Position numbers and translations under genes: made by a program | Part shown: positions 7,516 to 16,589 of the stretch, in pieces | Numbering within the stretch: the first letter of the stretch is position 1 | Layout of the letters: each line of letters starts with the position of its first letter | The notes under the pieces: model-generated | What the model was told of the DNA's origin: nothing | The model's input: the letters and a program-made list of their open reading frames with translations, nothing else | Databases searched by the model: none | Source of the DNA: a virus | Direction: 5' to 3' (one strand) | Virus record (IMG/VR): IMGVR_UViG_3300037340_000026 | Location: 1 to 64,000 of that record | Length of the DNA: 64,000 nucleotides

Positions 7516-10500
7516 GTGGCCGTGCCTCCGCAGGTTCTGGCTGCCTACCAGTCCGTGAACGCGAAGGCGAATGATACTGCGAACACGCCATTTCAAACTT
7601 ACGGCCAAACTGCAGCCCCCGTAGCGCCAGGCTATAACGATACGAACTCTGGCACATTCGTCGCGCCGACAAATGCGGAGCAAGCTAAGGGCACCTCCGA
7701 TATAAACGCCGCCACGCAGCCGATCAGCGGCTCGGACATAAATTCGTATCTCAGCCCGTATTTGGGCGACGTGCTCGGTAGCACAGAGGCACTCCAAAAC
7801 AAATCGAACCAACAGGCGCAGGCGGGGCAGTTGGGGAACGCTATCTCTTCCGGCGCTTTCGGCGGCGACAGAACAGGCATCGCAGCGGCAAACTTGCAGG
7901 GACAAGAAAATCTAGCGAACTCGAATGTTATCGCCGGGATTGCCAATCAGGGCTACAACACCGCACAGGGTACTGCGCTGACAGAGCAGCAAGTCGGCCT
8001 CGCTGGAGGACAAGCAGAAATCGGCGCCGGCACGGTTCAGCAGCAAACGCAGCAGGCGCAGGACACTGCGGAATACAACCAGTTCCTGCAGCAGCAGAGT
8101 TATCCGTTCCAGGTCGACCAATTTCTGGCCAACATCGCTGAGGGCACGGGTTCATTGTCTGGATCGACGACCACGACAACTCAACCCGGCGGCTTCTTCT
8201 CTGACAAGCGCCTGAAGCGCGACATCAAGAAAATAGGCGAGACCTACGATCACCAGGACGTCGTGACGTACAAGATGGGAGACGACAAGCGCACGCGCAT
8301 CGGTCTCATCGCGCAAGACGTCGAGAAGAAGCACCCCGAGGCGGTCGGCGTGGCGGGTGGTTTTAAGACTGTTGACTACGGTAAGGCGACGGAGAAAGCG
8401 GCCAATCAGGGCCACTTCTATGCTGGCGGCGTCGTGCCGATTGGCAGGAAGCGTTACGCCGGTGGGGGCACTCCTGACGGTCTTGCCGGGGTGCTCCAGG
8501 CCCAACAGGCGATGTATTCGGGGATGCCCGGCGGCGGTGGTCGGAGACAGATCAATGAATCGGGCAGCGGCGGGGGCGGTCACTCGCTCGCCGTGTCGAA
8601 TGCGCCTCCCGTCGCCCAGCAGTCTGGCATCAGCCAAGTCAATCAGGGTATGGGGACCATCAATAACGCTAACAAACTGTATGGCAACCTCACCAAGCCT
8701 AGCGGCGCGCCAGCGGCGACGACCGCGCAGGATGCAAGCGCGGCGAATAGTTACAACACCGCATTGAGCGGAAACGGATTGAGTTCGGTCAACGGCGCGC
8801 CGATGTCCGACAGTTCTGGCGGTTTGTACGTACCTCGATATACGGTGAACATGCCGACGTCTGGCGTCGTGCCAAGCTCGGCGACTCAGGCGGCGGTTCA
8901 ACCCGCTGGCCTTCAGGGCGCTGGCCTGCAGGCATCAGGCGTGACCACTGCGGGCGCGCCGGAAGCGGCTGCGACGGCCGCTCCGGAGGCCGCTGCGGGC
9001 GCTGGAGCCGGAGATGCTGCAGCGGCAGGGGCAGCCGACGCGGCCGCCACAGGAGCCGCTGCAGATGCAGCCGGTACGGCCGCAGCAGGAGCCGCTGGAA
9101 CCGCTGCAGCGACCGCAGGCACCACAGCAGCAGCCGAGGCCGCCGCAGCCCTGGCGGCCGAATACGCGGCTGCAGACGTGGGTATGGCGGCCCTCATGGT
9201 GGCGAAGCGCGGCGGCAGGATCCGGCGGGCCGCTGGCGGCGCGGGCGGCACACCTTACCTTGAGGGCGGCTTGGATAGCAGCGGCGACCTGAATATACCG
9301 GAAGATCCGAATACGTCTACGCTGAAAGCGGCCCCCGGCGCCGGGAAGCAGCCGACCGGCCTTCAGACCATGATGACAATGGGGGATCCGACGAAGTGGA
9401 GCAGCCTCGCTGGCGGCATGTTCAGCAACCAGGCGCTGGCGACGGGTGGCGTCGCTGGACGGCGAGGGTACGCCGATTCCGGCGCAGTGGTCGACTCGGC
9501 TGACCTTCCGGAAGTGGATGTGACAGCGAACCGCGATCCGCCGGCGTACGACACATCCCAAGTGCCTGATCAGGGCGTTGCTGGGGTGGTGGCGTCGGAT
9601 CCGTCGGGCCCGGAGACTGCCGCGCCCGACAGTACCGGCGTGGCTGCTGCCGCGCCCACTGCGGCCACGAAATCGTTGTGGGACAAGATCAAGGGCAGCG
9701 CGCTCGCAAAACCTGAGAACTGGATACCGCTGGCGAATGCCATCAGCGCCATGGGTACGGCAAAGACGGTGCATCCTGGCGTGGCGTTGGCGGCTGGGCT
9801 GGGAGCGGGTGCGAATTCGTACCAGGGCGAGCAGACGGCCCTCGCTCAGCAGGGGAGAACGGAGGCTCAGACCGGTCTGCTAGGGGCTCAGGCGACGGGC
9901 GTCGATATCGCGAATCAGCTGAATCGCATTACTAATCAGGCGGCGGCTGATGCCCTCTCAGGGAAAGGACCCTATGCTAAGCAGCTCCAAGCGCCCGGCT
10001 CGCAGCAGACCCCAACTGCACCATCGACTGGTCCCAACGATACGGCTTCCGCTATCGATCAGAATGTTCGCACGCAATACCAGGTGCCCCCGATCACTCC
10101 GGATGAAGCCGATTTCAATAATCGCATGGCCGCGCTCGCGGCGGCTACTAAGAACCCAGCGTGGAATGACATAGCAAAACAGCGCCAAGCTCAGCGCGTT
10201 CAAGCTCAGACATTTACTAATCAGCAGGCTGCTCAGCATGAGGCTGCGGCGCTCCAGTCGGTCATGAATGATCCAACGCAGGATAAAGTGATCAGAGACG
10301 CCGCGACTGCTAGATACAACGCGGTCTCTCAGCCTCAGTGGACCGGAGCGACAATAGAAGATAAGGGGGGCTCACTACGAAGTTCGCTAACGGGTGCGCC
10401 GACAGCGGGAGCCCAAGCTCAGACATTGACGCCAGAGCAAATGTCCGCTCGCGTTGCAGAAGCACAGACCCTCGTCGAGGTGCCGCAGTCTGACGGATCG

Positions 10501-11379
10501 ACTGTCCAGGTTCCGAAATGGCGCGCAGTCGGTGCCGCGAGCCCGCAGGCTTACGCACAGCAGACTGCTGGCGCTGGCCAGACACCAACGAATGGCGCGG
10601 GCGCAGCGCCGGCACGCAGTGCGCCGTCGCGTGTTCCCAGAGTTGCACCTGCTGAGCAGCCGCAGGCCCAGGTGGCTGCGCCTTTAGCAAAGGCTCTCGC
10701 TGACACAGAGTTCAAGGTCTCCACGCCTCCCGTGCGCAGCGGAGTATCGCCTACGCCGGCAGCGCTCGAGCAGCAAAAGGCTACCGTCGGAGCTCGCACA
10801 GAGCTGCTAAAGGACTCTCAGGACGCGACATCCACTGCGGCTCAGTCCCTCACTTACCTGAATGCGGCGCAGCAGATAATCAGTGCGAAAGGCATGCCGC
10901 CTACTGGCATCCCCGGGCAACTGCAGATGGAGATCTCGAAGTGGACCGGAGGCACCGGAGTCAATGCGACCAACTACCAAGAGGTCGCCAAGTATCTCTC
11001 GAATTCCGCTCTGCAAAATGCGCGCGCAACCTACGGGGCGCGTATGACGCAAAGCGAAGTTCAGTTGCAGCTGAATGAGATGAATCCATCGCTGCACATG
11101 ACGCCAACAGCGGTCGGCGCCCTCGTGCAGGAAAATGCCCGCAATGCGCAGTACGCGATCGATAGTGCATCGCGAGCGCCGAAGTTTCTCGCTGCTGGTG
11201 GAGATCCTCAAAAGTTTGCCCAGTGGAATCAGCAATACTTCCCACGTCAGACCATTGTTAACGCTGGAGTCGCCGGTACGTCAAACAAGCCAGACCATGG
11301 CGGATTTATCGCCGGGCGCACATACAAAGACGCGAAAGGCAATACTGGCGTTTATCTTGGCAACGGGAAATGGCAGTAA
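7516..11379 (+). CDS. Large ejection-type virion protein with internal S74 peptidase domain
   Basis: 1287 residues from GTG 7516. A strong Shine-Dalgarno (AGAGGAG, 7466-7472) lies too far upstream for that start but 7 bases before an in-frame GTC ACG GGT GGC, where an ATG would be expected, so the true start may be a rare codon near 7480. Residues about 222-310 hold an S74 intramolecular chaperone domain (FFSDKRLKRDIKKIG, RIGLIAQDVEKKHPEAVG, KTVDYGKATEKA). Residues about 470-560 are almost pure Ala/Gly. The C-terminal third is helical and Gln/Ala-rich like internal virion (ejection) proteins and ends with GRTYKDAKGNTGVYLGNGKW. Likely ejected with DNA or part of the internal core (inference). 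Confidence 0.7.
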   Translation: MAVPPQVLAAYQSVNAKANDTANTPFQTYGQTAAPVAPGYNDTNSGTFVAPTNAEQAKGTSDINAATQPISGSDINSYLSPYLGDVLGSTEALQNKSNQQAQAGQLGNAISSGAFGGDRTGIAAANLQGQENLANSNVIAGIANQGYNTAQGTALTEQQVGLAGGQAEIGAGTVQQQTQQAQDTAEYNQFLQQQSYPFQVDQFLANIAEGTGSLSGSTTTTTQPGGFFSDKRLKRDIKKIGETYDHQDVVTYKMGDDKRTRIGLIAQDVEKKHPEAVGVAGGFKTVDYGKATEKAANQGHFYAGGVVPIGRKRYAGGGTPDGLAGVLQAQQAMYSGMPGGGGRRQINESGSGGGGHSLAVSNAPPVAQQSGISQVNQGMGTINNANKLYGNLTKPSGAPAATTAQDASAANSYNTALSGNGLSSVNGAPMSDSSGGLYVPRYTVNMPTSGVVPSSATQAAVQPAGLQGAGLQASGVTTAGAPEAAATAAPEAAAGAGAGDAAAAGAADAAATGAAADAAGTAAAGAAGTAAATAGTTAAAEAAAALAAEYAAADVGMAALMVAKRGGRIRRAAGGAGGTPYLEGGLDSSGDLNIPEDPNTSTLKAAPGAGKQPTGLQTMMTMGDPTKWSSLAGGMFSNQALATGGVAGRRGYADSGAVVDSADLPEVDVTANRDPPAYDTSQVPDQGVAGVVASDPSGPETAAPDSTGVAAAAPTAATKSLWDKIKGSALAKPENWIPLANAISAMGTAKTVHPGVALAAGLGAGANSYQGEQTALAQQGRTEAQTGLLGAQATGVDIANQLNRITNQAAADALSGKGPYAKQLQAPGSQQTPTAPSTGPNDTASAIDQNVRTQYQVPPITPDEADFNNRMAALAAATKNPAWNDIAKQRQAQRVQAQTFTNQQAAQHEAAALQSVMNDPTQDKVIRDAATARYNAVSQPQWTGATIEDKGGSLRSSLTGAPTAGAQAQTLTPEQMSARVAEAQTLVEVPQSDGSTVQVPKWRAVGAASPQAYAQQTAGAGQTPTNGAGAAPARSAPSRVPRVAPAEQPQAQVAAPLAKALADTEFKVSTPPVRSGVSPTPAALEQQKATVGARTELLKDSQDATSTAAQSLTYLNAAQQIISAKGMPPTGIPGQLQMEISKWTGGTGVNATNYQEVAKYLSNSALQNARATYGARMTQSEVQLQLNEMNPSLHMTPTAVGALVQENARNAQYAIDSASRAPKFLAAGGDPQKFAQWNQQYFPRQTIVNAGVAGTSNKPDHGGFIAGRTYKDAKGNTGVYLGNGKWQ

Positions 11380-13145
11380 TGGCCTTCGACCCCACTACCG
11401 CAACGTTAGCGGACGCAGCGCCTGAGTTTGATCCATCGACAGCGACGCTTGCGGATTCTGGTCGTTCCGAGGCGTCTGACGGGACTGATCCGACTGAAGG
11501 CATGTCCACGACCGATAAATTTCTCGCTGGCACCGGCAAGGGAATGGTCGATACGGGTCGCGGTGTATATCAGCTAGGCGCCTCCATCGGGCACGCCGCT
11601 GGCATGGTGTCGGATGAGAAGATGGCGTCGATTCAGCAGGACGTTGATAACTCTCGCGAGCTGGATGCGCCTCTCATGAATACGACTGCCGGGAAAGTCG
11701 GCGATGTTGTCGGAACAGCGGCTCCAGCATTACTGCTGCCCAGCGCCGGCATCGCCGGAAGCGCCGTCGAGGGGGCTGCGCTCGGTGCCGCTCAGCCCGT
11801 CCCGACCGGCGCATCCCGGTGGACAAATACTTACATGGGAGGGTTAGGCGGCGCTGCGGGAGCCGCAGCAGGGAAAGTGCTTGGCGGCGTTCTGGGCGGA
11901 TTCGGGGGGGCCGGCGACCGTCAAGCAGCTGTCGATCTCTTGGAATCCGAGGGCGTCCCGGTAAGCGTTGGTCAGGCGACGAAAGCTAAACTCGCGCAGT
12001 CGGTCGAGCGCGCATCTGCGATGACGAGCGACGCGCCGGCGGAGTTTGCAGCGACTCAAGGCCAAGCATTCAACAGGGCCGTCCTTCGGCGCATAGGCAT
12101 TGATAGTCCAGAAGTCACCAGCGCTGCTCCAGAGGTGTTAGGTCCTGCGAGAAAAGCGATCACAAACGTCATGGACGATGTAGCAAGTCGCACGAAAGTG
12201 AACTATGACCCGCAGCTTGAATCAGACCTTTCGATTATTGAACAGAACGCATCACGTCAAGTGCCGTCGAGCGAACTCGCCCCAATTCGCGCGAATATAG
12301 GCGATATTCTTGATAACGCCGCAGCGAACAATGGCGTGCTGGATGGTAACTTTTATCAGCGAGTGAATTCCAATCTCGGCGTGCTTTCCAAGAATCCTCA
12401 AGTCGGACCAGTAGCTGGCGATATCAAGGATGCGCTAACGGATGCGTTGCAGAGATCAGCAAGCTCGGACGATGTGAAGGCGCTCTCGAAGGCCCGTCAA
12501 CAGTATCGAGCGCTTAAGCAGATGGAGCCAGCGATTGATCCAGCAACTGGAAATATCAGCCCATCAAAGCTCATTAACTCGCTTGCGACGAAGACAAACC
12601 GCAGTCAGGCGCTCTACGGAAAAGGCGATCAGTCGCTCATGGATCTGGCGCGCGCCGGCAAGCAAGTCATCCCAGAAAACCTTGGGAACAGCGGGACCGC
12701 GGAACGGGCTTTGCCAGCGCTAACCGCGCTAGAGGTAGCTGCTTCCGGCGAGCCTGTTAAGGCCGGTATCAAGGCCGGCGCGGGCGTATTGGGAGTGAAT
12801 GCCGCCGGCAAAGCCTTACGAAATCAGGGCGCCCTCGGGACTTATCTCACCAGCGGCATTCCGGGAGCGCGTGCTGCAGCGCCGATCATTCGGCGTGTTG
12901 CGCCCGCGCTCGGTTACGGTGCGGCGGAATCGCAGCTTCAAGGTGACGCGACGCCTCCACAAGATGACGCAACCGCCCGCGCCACCGGCGGCAAAGTAGA
13001 TCACGAGGCTCTGGTTTCCAGATTGTTTACGAGATGGAAATCAGCCCAAAAAGATGCTGATGCCACCACGAAGCCGCTGCTGAAGTTTCCAGACGCTTCC
13101 ATTATCAAAGCGCTTGAGCTAGCGCAGAGCCATCCAATCACATGA
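11379..13145 (+). CDS. Ejection / internal virion protein
   Basis: 588 residues; start chosen at ATG 11379 because it overlaps the previous stop as TAATG. The N-terminus carries two copies of FDPTTATLAD / FDPSTATLAD. Then comes a family signature (GKGMVDTGRGVYQLG and RELDAPLMNTTAGKVGD) found in internal proteins of short-tailed phages, and a Gly/Ala-rich, membrane-active-looking stretch (PALLLPSAGIAGSAVEGAALG). The remainder is long helices. Probably delivered into the host envelope during infection with the 7516 product. Confidence 0.65.
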   Translation: MAFDPTTATLADAAPEFDPSTATLADSGRSEASDGTDPTEGMSTTDKFLAGTGKGMVDTGRGVYQLGASIGHAAGMVSDEKMASIQQDVDNSRELDAPLMNTTAGKVGDVVGTAAPALLLPSAGIAGSAVEGAALGAAQPVPTGASRWTNTYMGGLGGAAGAAAGKVLGGVLGGFGGAGDRQAAVDLLESEGVPVSVGQATKAKLAQSVERASAMTSDAPAEFAATQGQAFNRAVLRRIGIDSPEVTSAAPEVLGPARKAITNVMDDVASRTKVNYDPQLESDLSIIEQNASRQVPSSELAPIRANIGDILDNAAANNGVLDGNFYQRVNSNLGVLSKNPQVGPVAGDIKDALTDALQRSASSDDVKALSKARQQYRALKQMEPAIDPATGNISPSKLINSLATKTNRSQALYGKGDQSLMDLARAGKQVIPENLGNSGTAERALPALTALEVAASGEPVKAGIKAGAGVLGVNAAGKALRNQGALGTYLTSGIPGARAAAPIIRRVAPALGYGAAESQLQGDATPPQDDATARATGGKVDHEALVSRLFTRWKSAQKDADATTKPLLKFPDASIIKALELAQSHPIT

Positions 13146-13591
13146 ACTGCGTCGGTAACTATTCCTTTTGCATCGACCAGAACGCGACGTTTCTGCGGAT
13201 CTTCACGTGGTTCGCTGGGTCGTGTTGCGGTGCCGTGGGCTCGCAGCCCGCTCCGGTCGATCTGACCGGTTACAGGGCCAACATGCAGATCCGCCCCTTT
13301 CCGTTGTCGAGCACGATTCTCTATGACGCGAGCGCCAATATCACCCTCGGCGGCATTGCGGGCACGATTACGCTGCTGATTCCGCCTCTTAATACGGCAG
13401 GATTCACTTGGTGGACCGGCGTCTATGATTTGCTGCTGACCGACCCGTACGGTGTCGTAACGCGGCTCCTGAGCGGATCGGTTTCGGTGTGCCCCGGCGT
13501 CACGCCGCTTTCCGTTGGCGAGCAATTCGTGCTGCTGCCCGGAGGGCAGGCGGCGCTGGTGCCGGGCGGAGAGGGGGTTTTGACGCCGTGA
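13142..13591 (+). CDS. Small beta-rich virion protein
   Basis: 149 residues, ATGA overlap with the preceding gene. Contains DLTGYRANMQIRPF and AGTITLLIPPLNTAGFTW, a pattern recurring in minor structural proteins encoded near ejection or lysis genes. No enzyme motif. It ends in a Gly/Leu/Pro tail. Confidence 0.6.
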   Translation: MNCVGNYSFCIDQNATFLRIFTWFAGSCCGAVGSQPAPVDLTGYRANMQIRPFPLSSTILYDASANITLGGIAGTITLLIPPLNTAGFTWWTGVYDLLLTDPYGVVTRLLSGSVSVCPGVTPLSVGEQFVLLPGGQAALVPGGEGVLTP

Positions 13592-14025
13592 TGAACTGGA
13601 AAAAAGGCGGTGAGGATTATTTGCCGCGGCTCAATGCCGCTGAGGTGAGGTTCGGGATTCCGACCGATTTGCTCGCGCGCGTGGCGTTTCAGGAATCCAG
13701 TTGGCGCAGAGATACTATCTTTGGTCCGCCGAACCCTGAAAACTGCGTCGGCATAATGCAGCTCAATTTGAGATACTTTCCCAGTGCCGGTAAAGATTGG
13801 CAGGCTGATATAGTGATGGCTGCACAGTACCTTTCGGAATTGCATGCCCGCTTCATGGATTGGACTTTGGCGGTTGCGAGTTACGACTGGGGGCCGACTA
13901 ACGTGAGTGAATTCGAGGAAGGAAAGATCGCAGCGTTGCCTGTCGAGACAGCGAACTACGTCACGAAGGTCTTTACCGACGTTCCTGTCCTTGGTGCGCT
14001 CTCCAACCGTCAGAGTAACGTATGA
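13591..14025 (+). CDS. Lytic transglycosylase (SLT-type), candidate endolysin
   Basis: 144 residues from ATG 13591 (TGATG overlap). It has the SLT fold signature: catalytic Glu in FQESSWRR, then VGIMQLNLRYF and the later SYDWGP, matching the ES, GxMQ and AYN-like motifs of soluble lytic transglycosylases. Cleaves the MurNAc-GlcNAc bond of peptidoglycan with a 1,6-anhydro product. No signal peptide. It heads a run of small membrane proteins, so it is likely the endolysin, but a virion role cannot be excluded. Confidence 0.8.
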   Translation: MNWKKGGEDYLPRLNAAEVRFGIPTDLLARVAFQESSWRRDTIFGPPNPENCVGIMQLNLRYFPSAGKDWQADIVMAAQYLSELHARFMDWTLAVASYDWGPTNVSEFEEGKIAALPVETANYVTKVFTDVPVLGALSNRQSNV

Positions 14026-14510
14026 ACGATATTGGCCTCCACTTAGTGCTCGAAGCGGTCCTCGGAGCCTCTTTGCTCTTCCTCGGAGCAGCTTATTGGA
14101 AGCTGCAAAGCAAGAAAGAGCTTGCGAAAGCGGCTTTGGAGACAACTGCGATTAGCGTTCAGGGTCAGCTCAATTCCTTGAAGGGACAGATGCTTATTCT
14201 AGGGCAGGCGGTGCAGCCGCTCACAGCAGCAATGGCGGCCGTGCTGGTCAAGAGTCTGACGCATTTCCATCACCCGGAAGTCGATGCACTGCTAGCGAAA
14301 GTCGGACCGCCGAGCACCCTCACGCGCGCGGAAGAAACGGCGCTGGCAAAGGCAATGGAGGCACGGATGCAAGACGGAGACATTACTCTACTGGAACGCA
14401 ACTCGGCACGATTGATACTGCTATTTGTTGAACGCTCTCGGCTTGAAGATAACGGCAGCATCGAAGGCATGGACCTAGCGCTGGTCGGTGTTCCGAGGCC
14501 GCATGAATGA
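14022..14510 (+). CDS. Single-pass membrane protein in lysis block
   Basis: 162 residues. One N-terminal membrane segment (LVLEAVLGASLLFLGAAYW) is followed by a charged helical domain with coiled-coil character. ATGA-coupled to the transglycosylase. Could be a holin-associated or inner-membrane spanin-like protein; no motif distinguishes these. Confidence 0.6.
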   Translation: MNDIGLHLVLEAVLGASLLFLGAAYWKLQSKKELAKAALETTAISVQGQLNSLKGQMLILGQAVQPLTAAMAAVLVKSLTHFHHPEVDALLAKVGPPSTLTRAEETALAKAMEARMQDGDITLLERNSARLILLFVERSRLEDNGSIEGMDLALVGVPRPHE

Positions 14511-14587
14511 ATGGATTCAGCGGGCCGATAGTGATCGTGATCGTCATAGTTGTGGTCATTTCGCTCTATCTGATGTTTTGGAAATAG
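14507..14587 (+). CDS. 26-residue membrane peptide
   Basis: ATG overlaps the previous stop (ATGA). The product is a single hydrophobic helix (IVIVIVIVVVISLYLMF) with a terminal Lys. Its position and coupling suggest a real micro-protein of the lysis block. Confidence 0.5.
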   Translation: MNGFSGPIVIVIVIVVVISLYLMFWK

Positions 14588-14599
14588 GAGACTCTGGAA

Positions 14600-14842
14600 A
14601 TGAGTAAACCCCATAAGCCGCACGATCAGAAGCATAAGCCCACGGCACCGAAGTCCGATAGTCTCGCTGGCGACCCCTATTACCAAGCGCGCGCGCTGGC
14701 GTTGCATGAGAGGTCCACGCTGACCGCGACTGAGCCACCGCGCGACAGTGAACAGGGTGAAACCGGGGAAACTAAACTAAACGCCCTGCAACGCTTCTGG
14801 AACTGGTTTCTAGCGTGGCGGCGACAGCCGCCGAGGGAGTGA
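14600..14842 (+). CDS. Small basic hydrophilic protein
   Basis: 80 residues with an AGGAG-type ribosome site before ATG 14600. The N-terminal half is Lys/His/Pro-rich; the C-terminus has a short aromatic amphipathic stretch (LQRFWNWFLAWRRQPP) that could sit on a membrane. Function not recognised; it lies between membrane-protein genes. Confidence 0.55.
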   Translation: MSKPHKPHDQKHKPTAPKSDSLAGDPYYQARALALHERSTLTATEPPRDSEQGETGETKLNALQRFWNWFLAWRRQPPRE

Positions 14843-14845
14843 ATT

Positions 14846-15061
14846 ATGGATCTTTCATGGCTTGTCGAATTTCTGATCGTTGTCGTCATACTTTCGGTGG
14901 CCTTCGCGATCATCAAGTACCTCATCATGCCGGCTGTGGCTCCTGCTGCTGTGCCCTATGTGTGGGCGATCATCGGCGTCTTGATGCTGATTGCGCTGAT
15001 TGCAATCTTTGCTGGTTCTGGCGGCTCGCTATTCAACCATCACGCGATCACGGTGCACTGA
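14846..15061 (+). CDS. Two-helix membrane protein (holin candidate)
   Basis: 71 residues with two membrane segments (WLVEFLIVVVILSVAFAII and VWAIIGVLMLIALIAIFAG) and short loops. Size and topology fit a class II-like holin. It follows the transglycosylase within 1 kb. The assignment is by topology and context only. Confidence 0.55.
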   Translation: MDLSWLVEFLIVVVILSVAFAIIKYLIMPAVAPAAVPYVWAIIGVLMLIALIAIFAGSGGSLFNHHAITVH

Positions 15062-15195
15062 TGTTACTCCTCCTATTGGTCGTTTTCGTTGTGCTCTCCT
15101 ACGGAGGCGCCTTGTACCATGAGCCGTTTCGCGGTCCGGGCATTGGCCTCGGTACGATCTTGCTGATCGTGCTGATCGTGATGCTGATTCGGTAA
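15061..15195 (+). CDS. 44-residue two-helix membrane protein (DUF3309-like)
   Basis: ATG 15061 overlaps the previous stop (TGATG). The sequence has a first hydrophobic segment (LLLLLVVFVVLSYGGAL) and a second (GTILLIVLIVMLI), the latter like the DUF3309 family of tiny membrane proteins. Possibly an auxiliary lysis or stress protein. Confidence 0.6.
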   Translation: MLLLLLVVFVVLSYGGALYHEPFRGPGIGLGTILLIVLIVMLIR

Positions 15196-15198
15196 CCT

Positions 15199-15555
15199 AT
15201 GAACGCAATGGACCTATTTATTGCACGCACGCAGGCATGGACCTTCGTCCTGTGGTCGATGGCTTTTCTGGGCTTCCTGTACGTCATCGTTTTTTTCCAT
15301 ACACAGCTCGACGACACTATCGAGAAACTTGTCTACGTGATGCTTGGCGTGATCGGCTCGAAAGTCGGGGAACAGTCCTCGTTCTTTTTCCAGCGCCAAC
15401 GCGCCATCGGCCTTCCCGATCCGACCACGACCACCACGACCACCAGTTCCACTACAACGCCGACTCCATTGGTTGTTCCGCCTGGAACGACCGCAACGAC
15501 AGCGCCGGCTCAGCCGGTCGTCATCACGCCGACACCGCCAGAGGTTCACCCATGA
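15199..15555 (+). CDS. Membrane protein with Thr/Pro-rich tail (holin candidate)
   Basis: 118 residues. Two N-terminal membrane segments (WTFVLWSMAFLGFLYVIVFF and a weaker VYVMLGVIGSKVG) precede a cytoplasmic or periplasmic tail made largely of Thr, Pro and Val. Similar small proteins with this layout are annotated as putative holins in phages. It is the other plausible holin beside the 14846 product. Confidence 0.55.
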   Translation: MNAMDLFIARTQAWTFVLWSMAFLGFLYVIVFFHTQLDDTIEKLVYVMLGVIGSKVGEQSSFFFQRQRAIGLPDPTTTTTTTSSTTTPTPLVVPPGTTATTAPAQPVVITPTPPEVHP

Positions 15556-15908
15556 AAAAGTTACTCGTTATCCCATTGCTGGCGATGCTTGTCGCCTGCT
15601 CCGTCTTTGGCATCACCAAACCACTCACTTTCGATGAGCAGCTTGCGACCGCCTACACCGCACACACCACAGTCGTACAGGCGGCCACAGTAGCGGTCCA
15701 AGCTGGCTCACTCTCGAGCGCGCAGGGCGATAAGATAGTTGCCTTATCGAACACATCCAGATCGATCCTGGATGCGGCCAGAGCGGCCGAAAGCGCTGGC
15801 AATGCAACAGGTGCCAGCGCGCAGTTGATTCTCGCCACGAGCGCCCTGACGGCTATCCAGACGTTCTTGAATACCAGTAAGGCGACACCGCTCGCCGGGA
15901 GCAAATAA
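15552..15908 (+). CDS. Lipoprotein
   Basis: 118 residues from ATG 15552 (ATGA overlap). It has a lipoprotein signal: basic MKK, hydrophobic core and lipobox LVAC with Cys at about residue 20. The mature part is Ala/Ser/Thr-rich and helical. It might be an outer-membrane partner in lysis or a surface-exclusion lipoprotein; it lacks the Pro-rich make-up of typical o-spanins. Confidence 0.65.
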   Translation: MKKLLVIPLLAMLVACSVFGITKPLTFDEQLATAYTAHTTVVQAATVAVQAGSLSSAQGDKIVALSNTSRSILDAARAAESAGNATGASAQLILATSALTAIQTFLNTSKATPLAGSK

Positions 15909-15909
15909 C

Positions 15910-16128
15910 ATGGCCGCCGGAACCGCAGTTCTTGTTGCAGACGCGATCGACCTACTCGTAGCCGCGACGCAGGCCGCTGCTACCTTGGCCCCGATGATCC
16001 AGGCCGCGCAGGCTAGCGGCGCTACCACCATCACAGCCGCGCAGTGGGCTACCGTAATCGGTGCTGATGATGCGGCTGAAGCGGGGCTAGTGGCTGCGGT
16101 CGCGGCAGCGAAGCTCGCTGGGCACTGA
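15910..16128 (+). CDS. Small Ala-rich protein
   Basis: 72 residues, mostly Ala, Val and Leu with few charges; one or two amphipathic helices. It starts one base after the lipoprotein stop and its TGA overlaps the next ATG. Function unknown. Confidence 0.5.
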   Translation: MAAGTAVLVADAIDLLVAATQAAATLAPMIQAAQASGATTITAAQWATVIGADDAAEAGLVAAVAAAKLAGH

Positions 16129-16589
16129 TGTTTCTAACGGCTGTAGCATTACAGGCAGATCCAGAGCCGCGAATATGGATCGTACTCTCGCCGTTGATCT
16201 GGGAAGATCCCGTCTTCGGGCGGCTAACAACACCACAGGGATTCAGAAGCGACTTGGCCTCGGTGCCCCCGATCGTGCGTGATATTCCTTCGCTTGATCC
16301 AAACGGAATCTCACGTCCTTGTGCCCTGATGCACGATTTTTTGTACGCATGGCGCATGATCGGCAAGGACAATGCGGATGAATTTCTGAGGCAATCGCTC
16401 CTTGCCGTGGGAGCATCGAAACTGGTGTCTGACGTCTTTTACATGGGCGTACACCAGTGCGGACAGGCGAGCTGGGACAGCGACAACGGAGCCCTAGAGA
16501 CGCGTGACTTCGATACCGTCGAGCACTACCGGCAATGGCAGGCCACGCTCAGCCCAACATTTACGACCACGATACCAGGGGTAATATGA
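16128..16589 (+). CDS. DUF1353-family protein
   Basis: 153 residues with the family pattern GFRSDLASVPPIVRDI, then CALMHDFLYAWRMIGKDNADEFLRQSL, carrying the conserved Asp, His and Asp residues. DUF1353 proteins are frequent in phage lysis or tail-end regions; their activity is not established. TGATG overlap with the upstream gene and ATGA overlap with the next. Confidence 0.75.
   Translation: MFLTAVALQADPEPRIWIVLSPLIWEDPVFGRLTTPQGFRSDLASVPPIVRDIPSLDPNGISRPCALMHDFLYAWRMIGKDNADEFLRQSLLAVGASKLVSDVFYMGVHQCGQASWDSDNGALETRDFDTVEHYRQWQATLSPTFTTTIPGVI

Noticed and set aside
8152-9774. Minus-strand open frames opposite the large virion gene
   Set aside because: They mirror the GC-rich, Ala-rich coding strand and have no ribosome sites or known motifs.
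13489-13590. Longer start for the transglycosylase
   Set aside because: The extension overlaps the upstream virion gene and is Arg/Ala-rich; ATG 13591 has a stop/start overlap and begins the enzyme domain.
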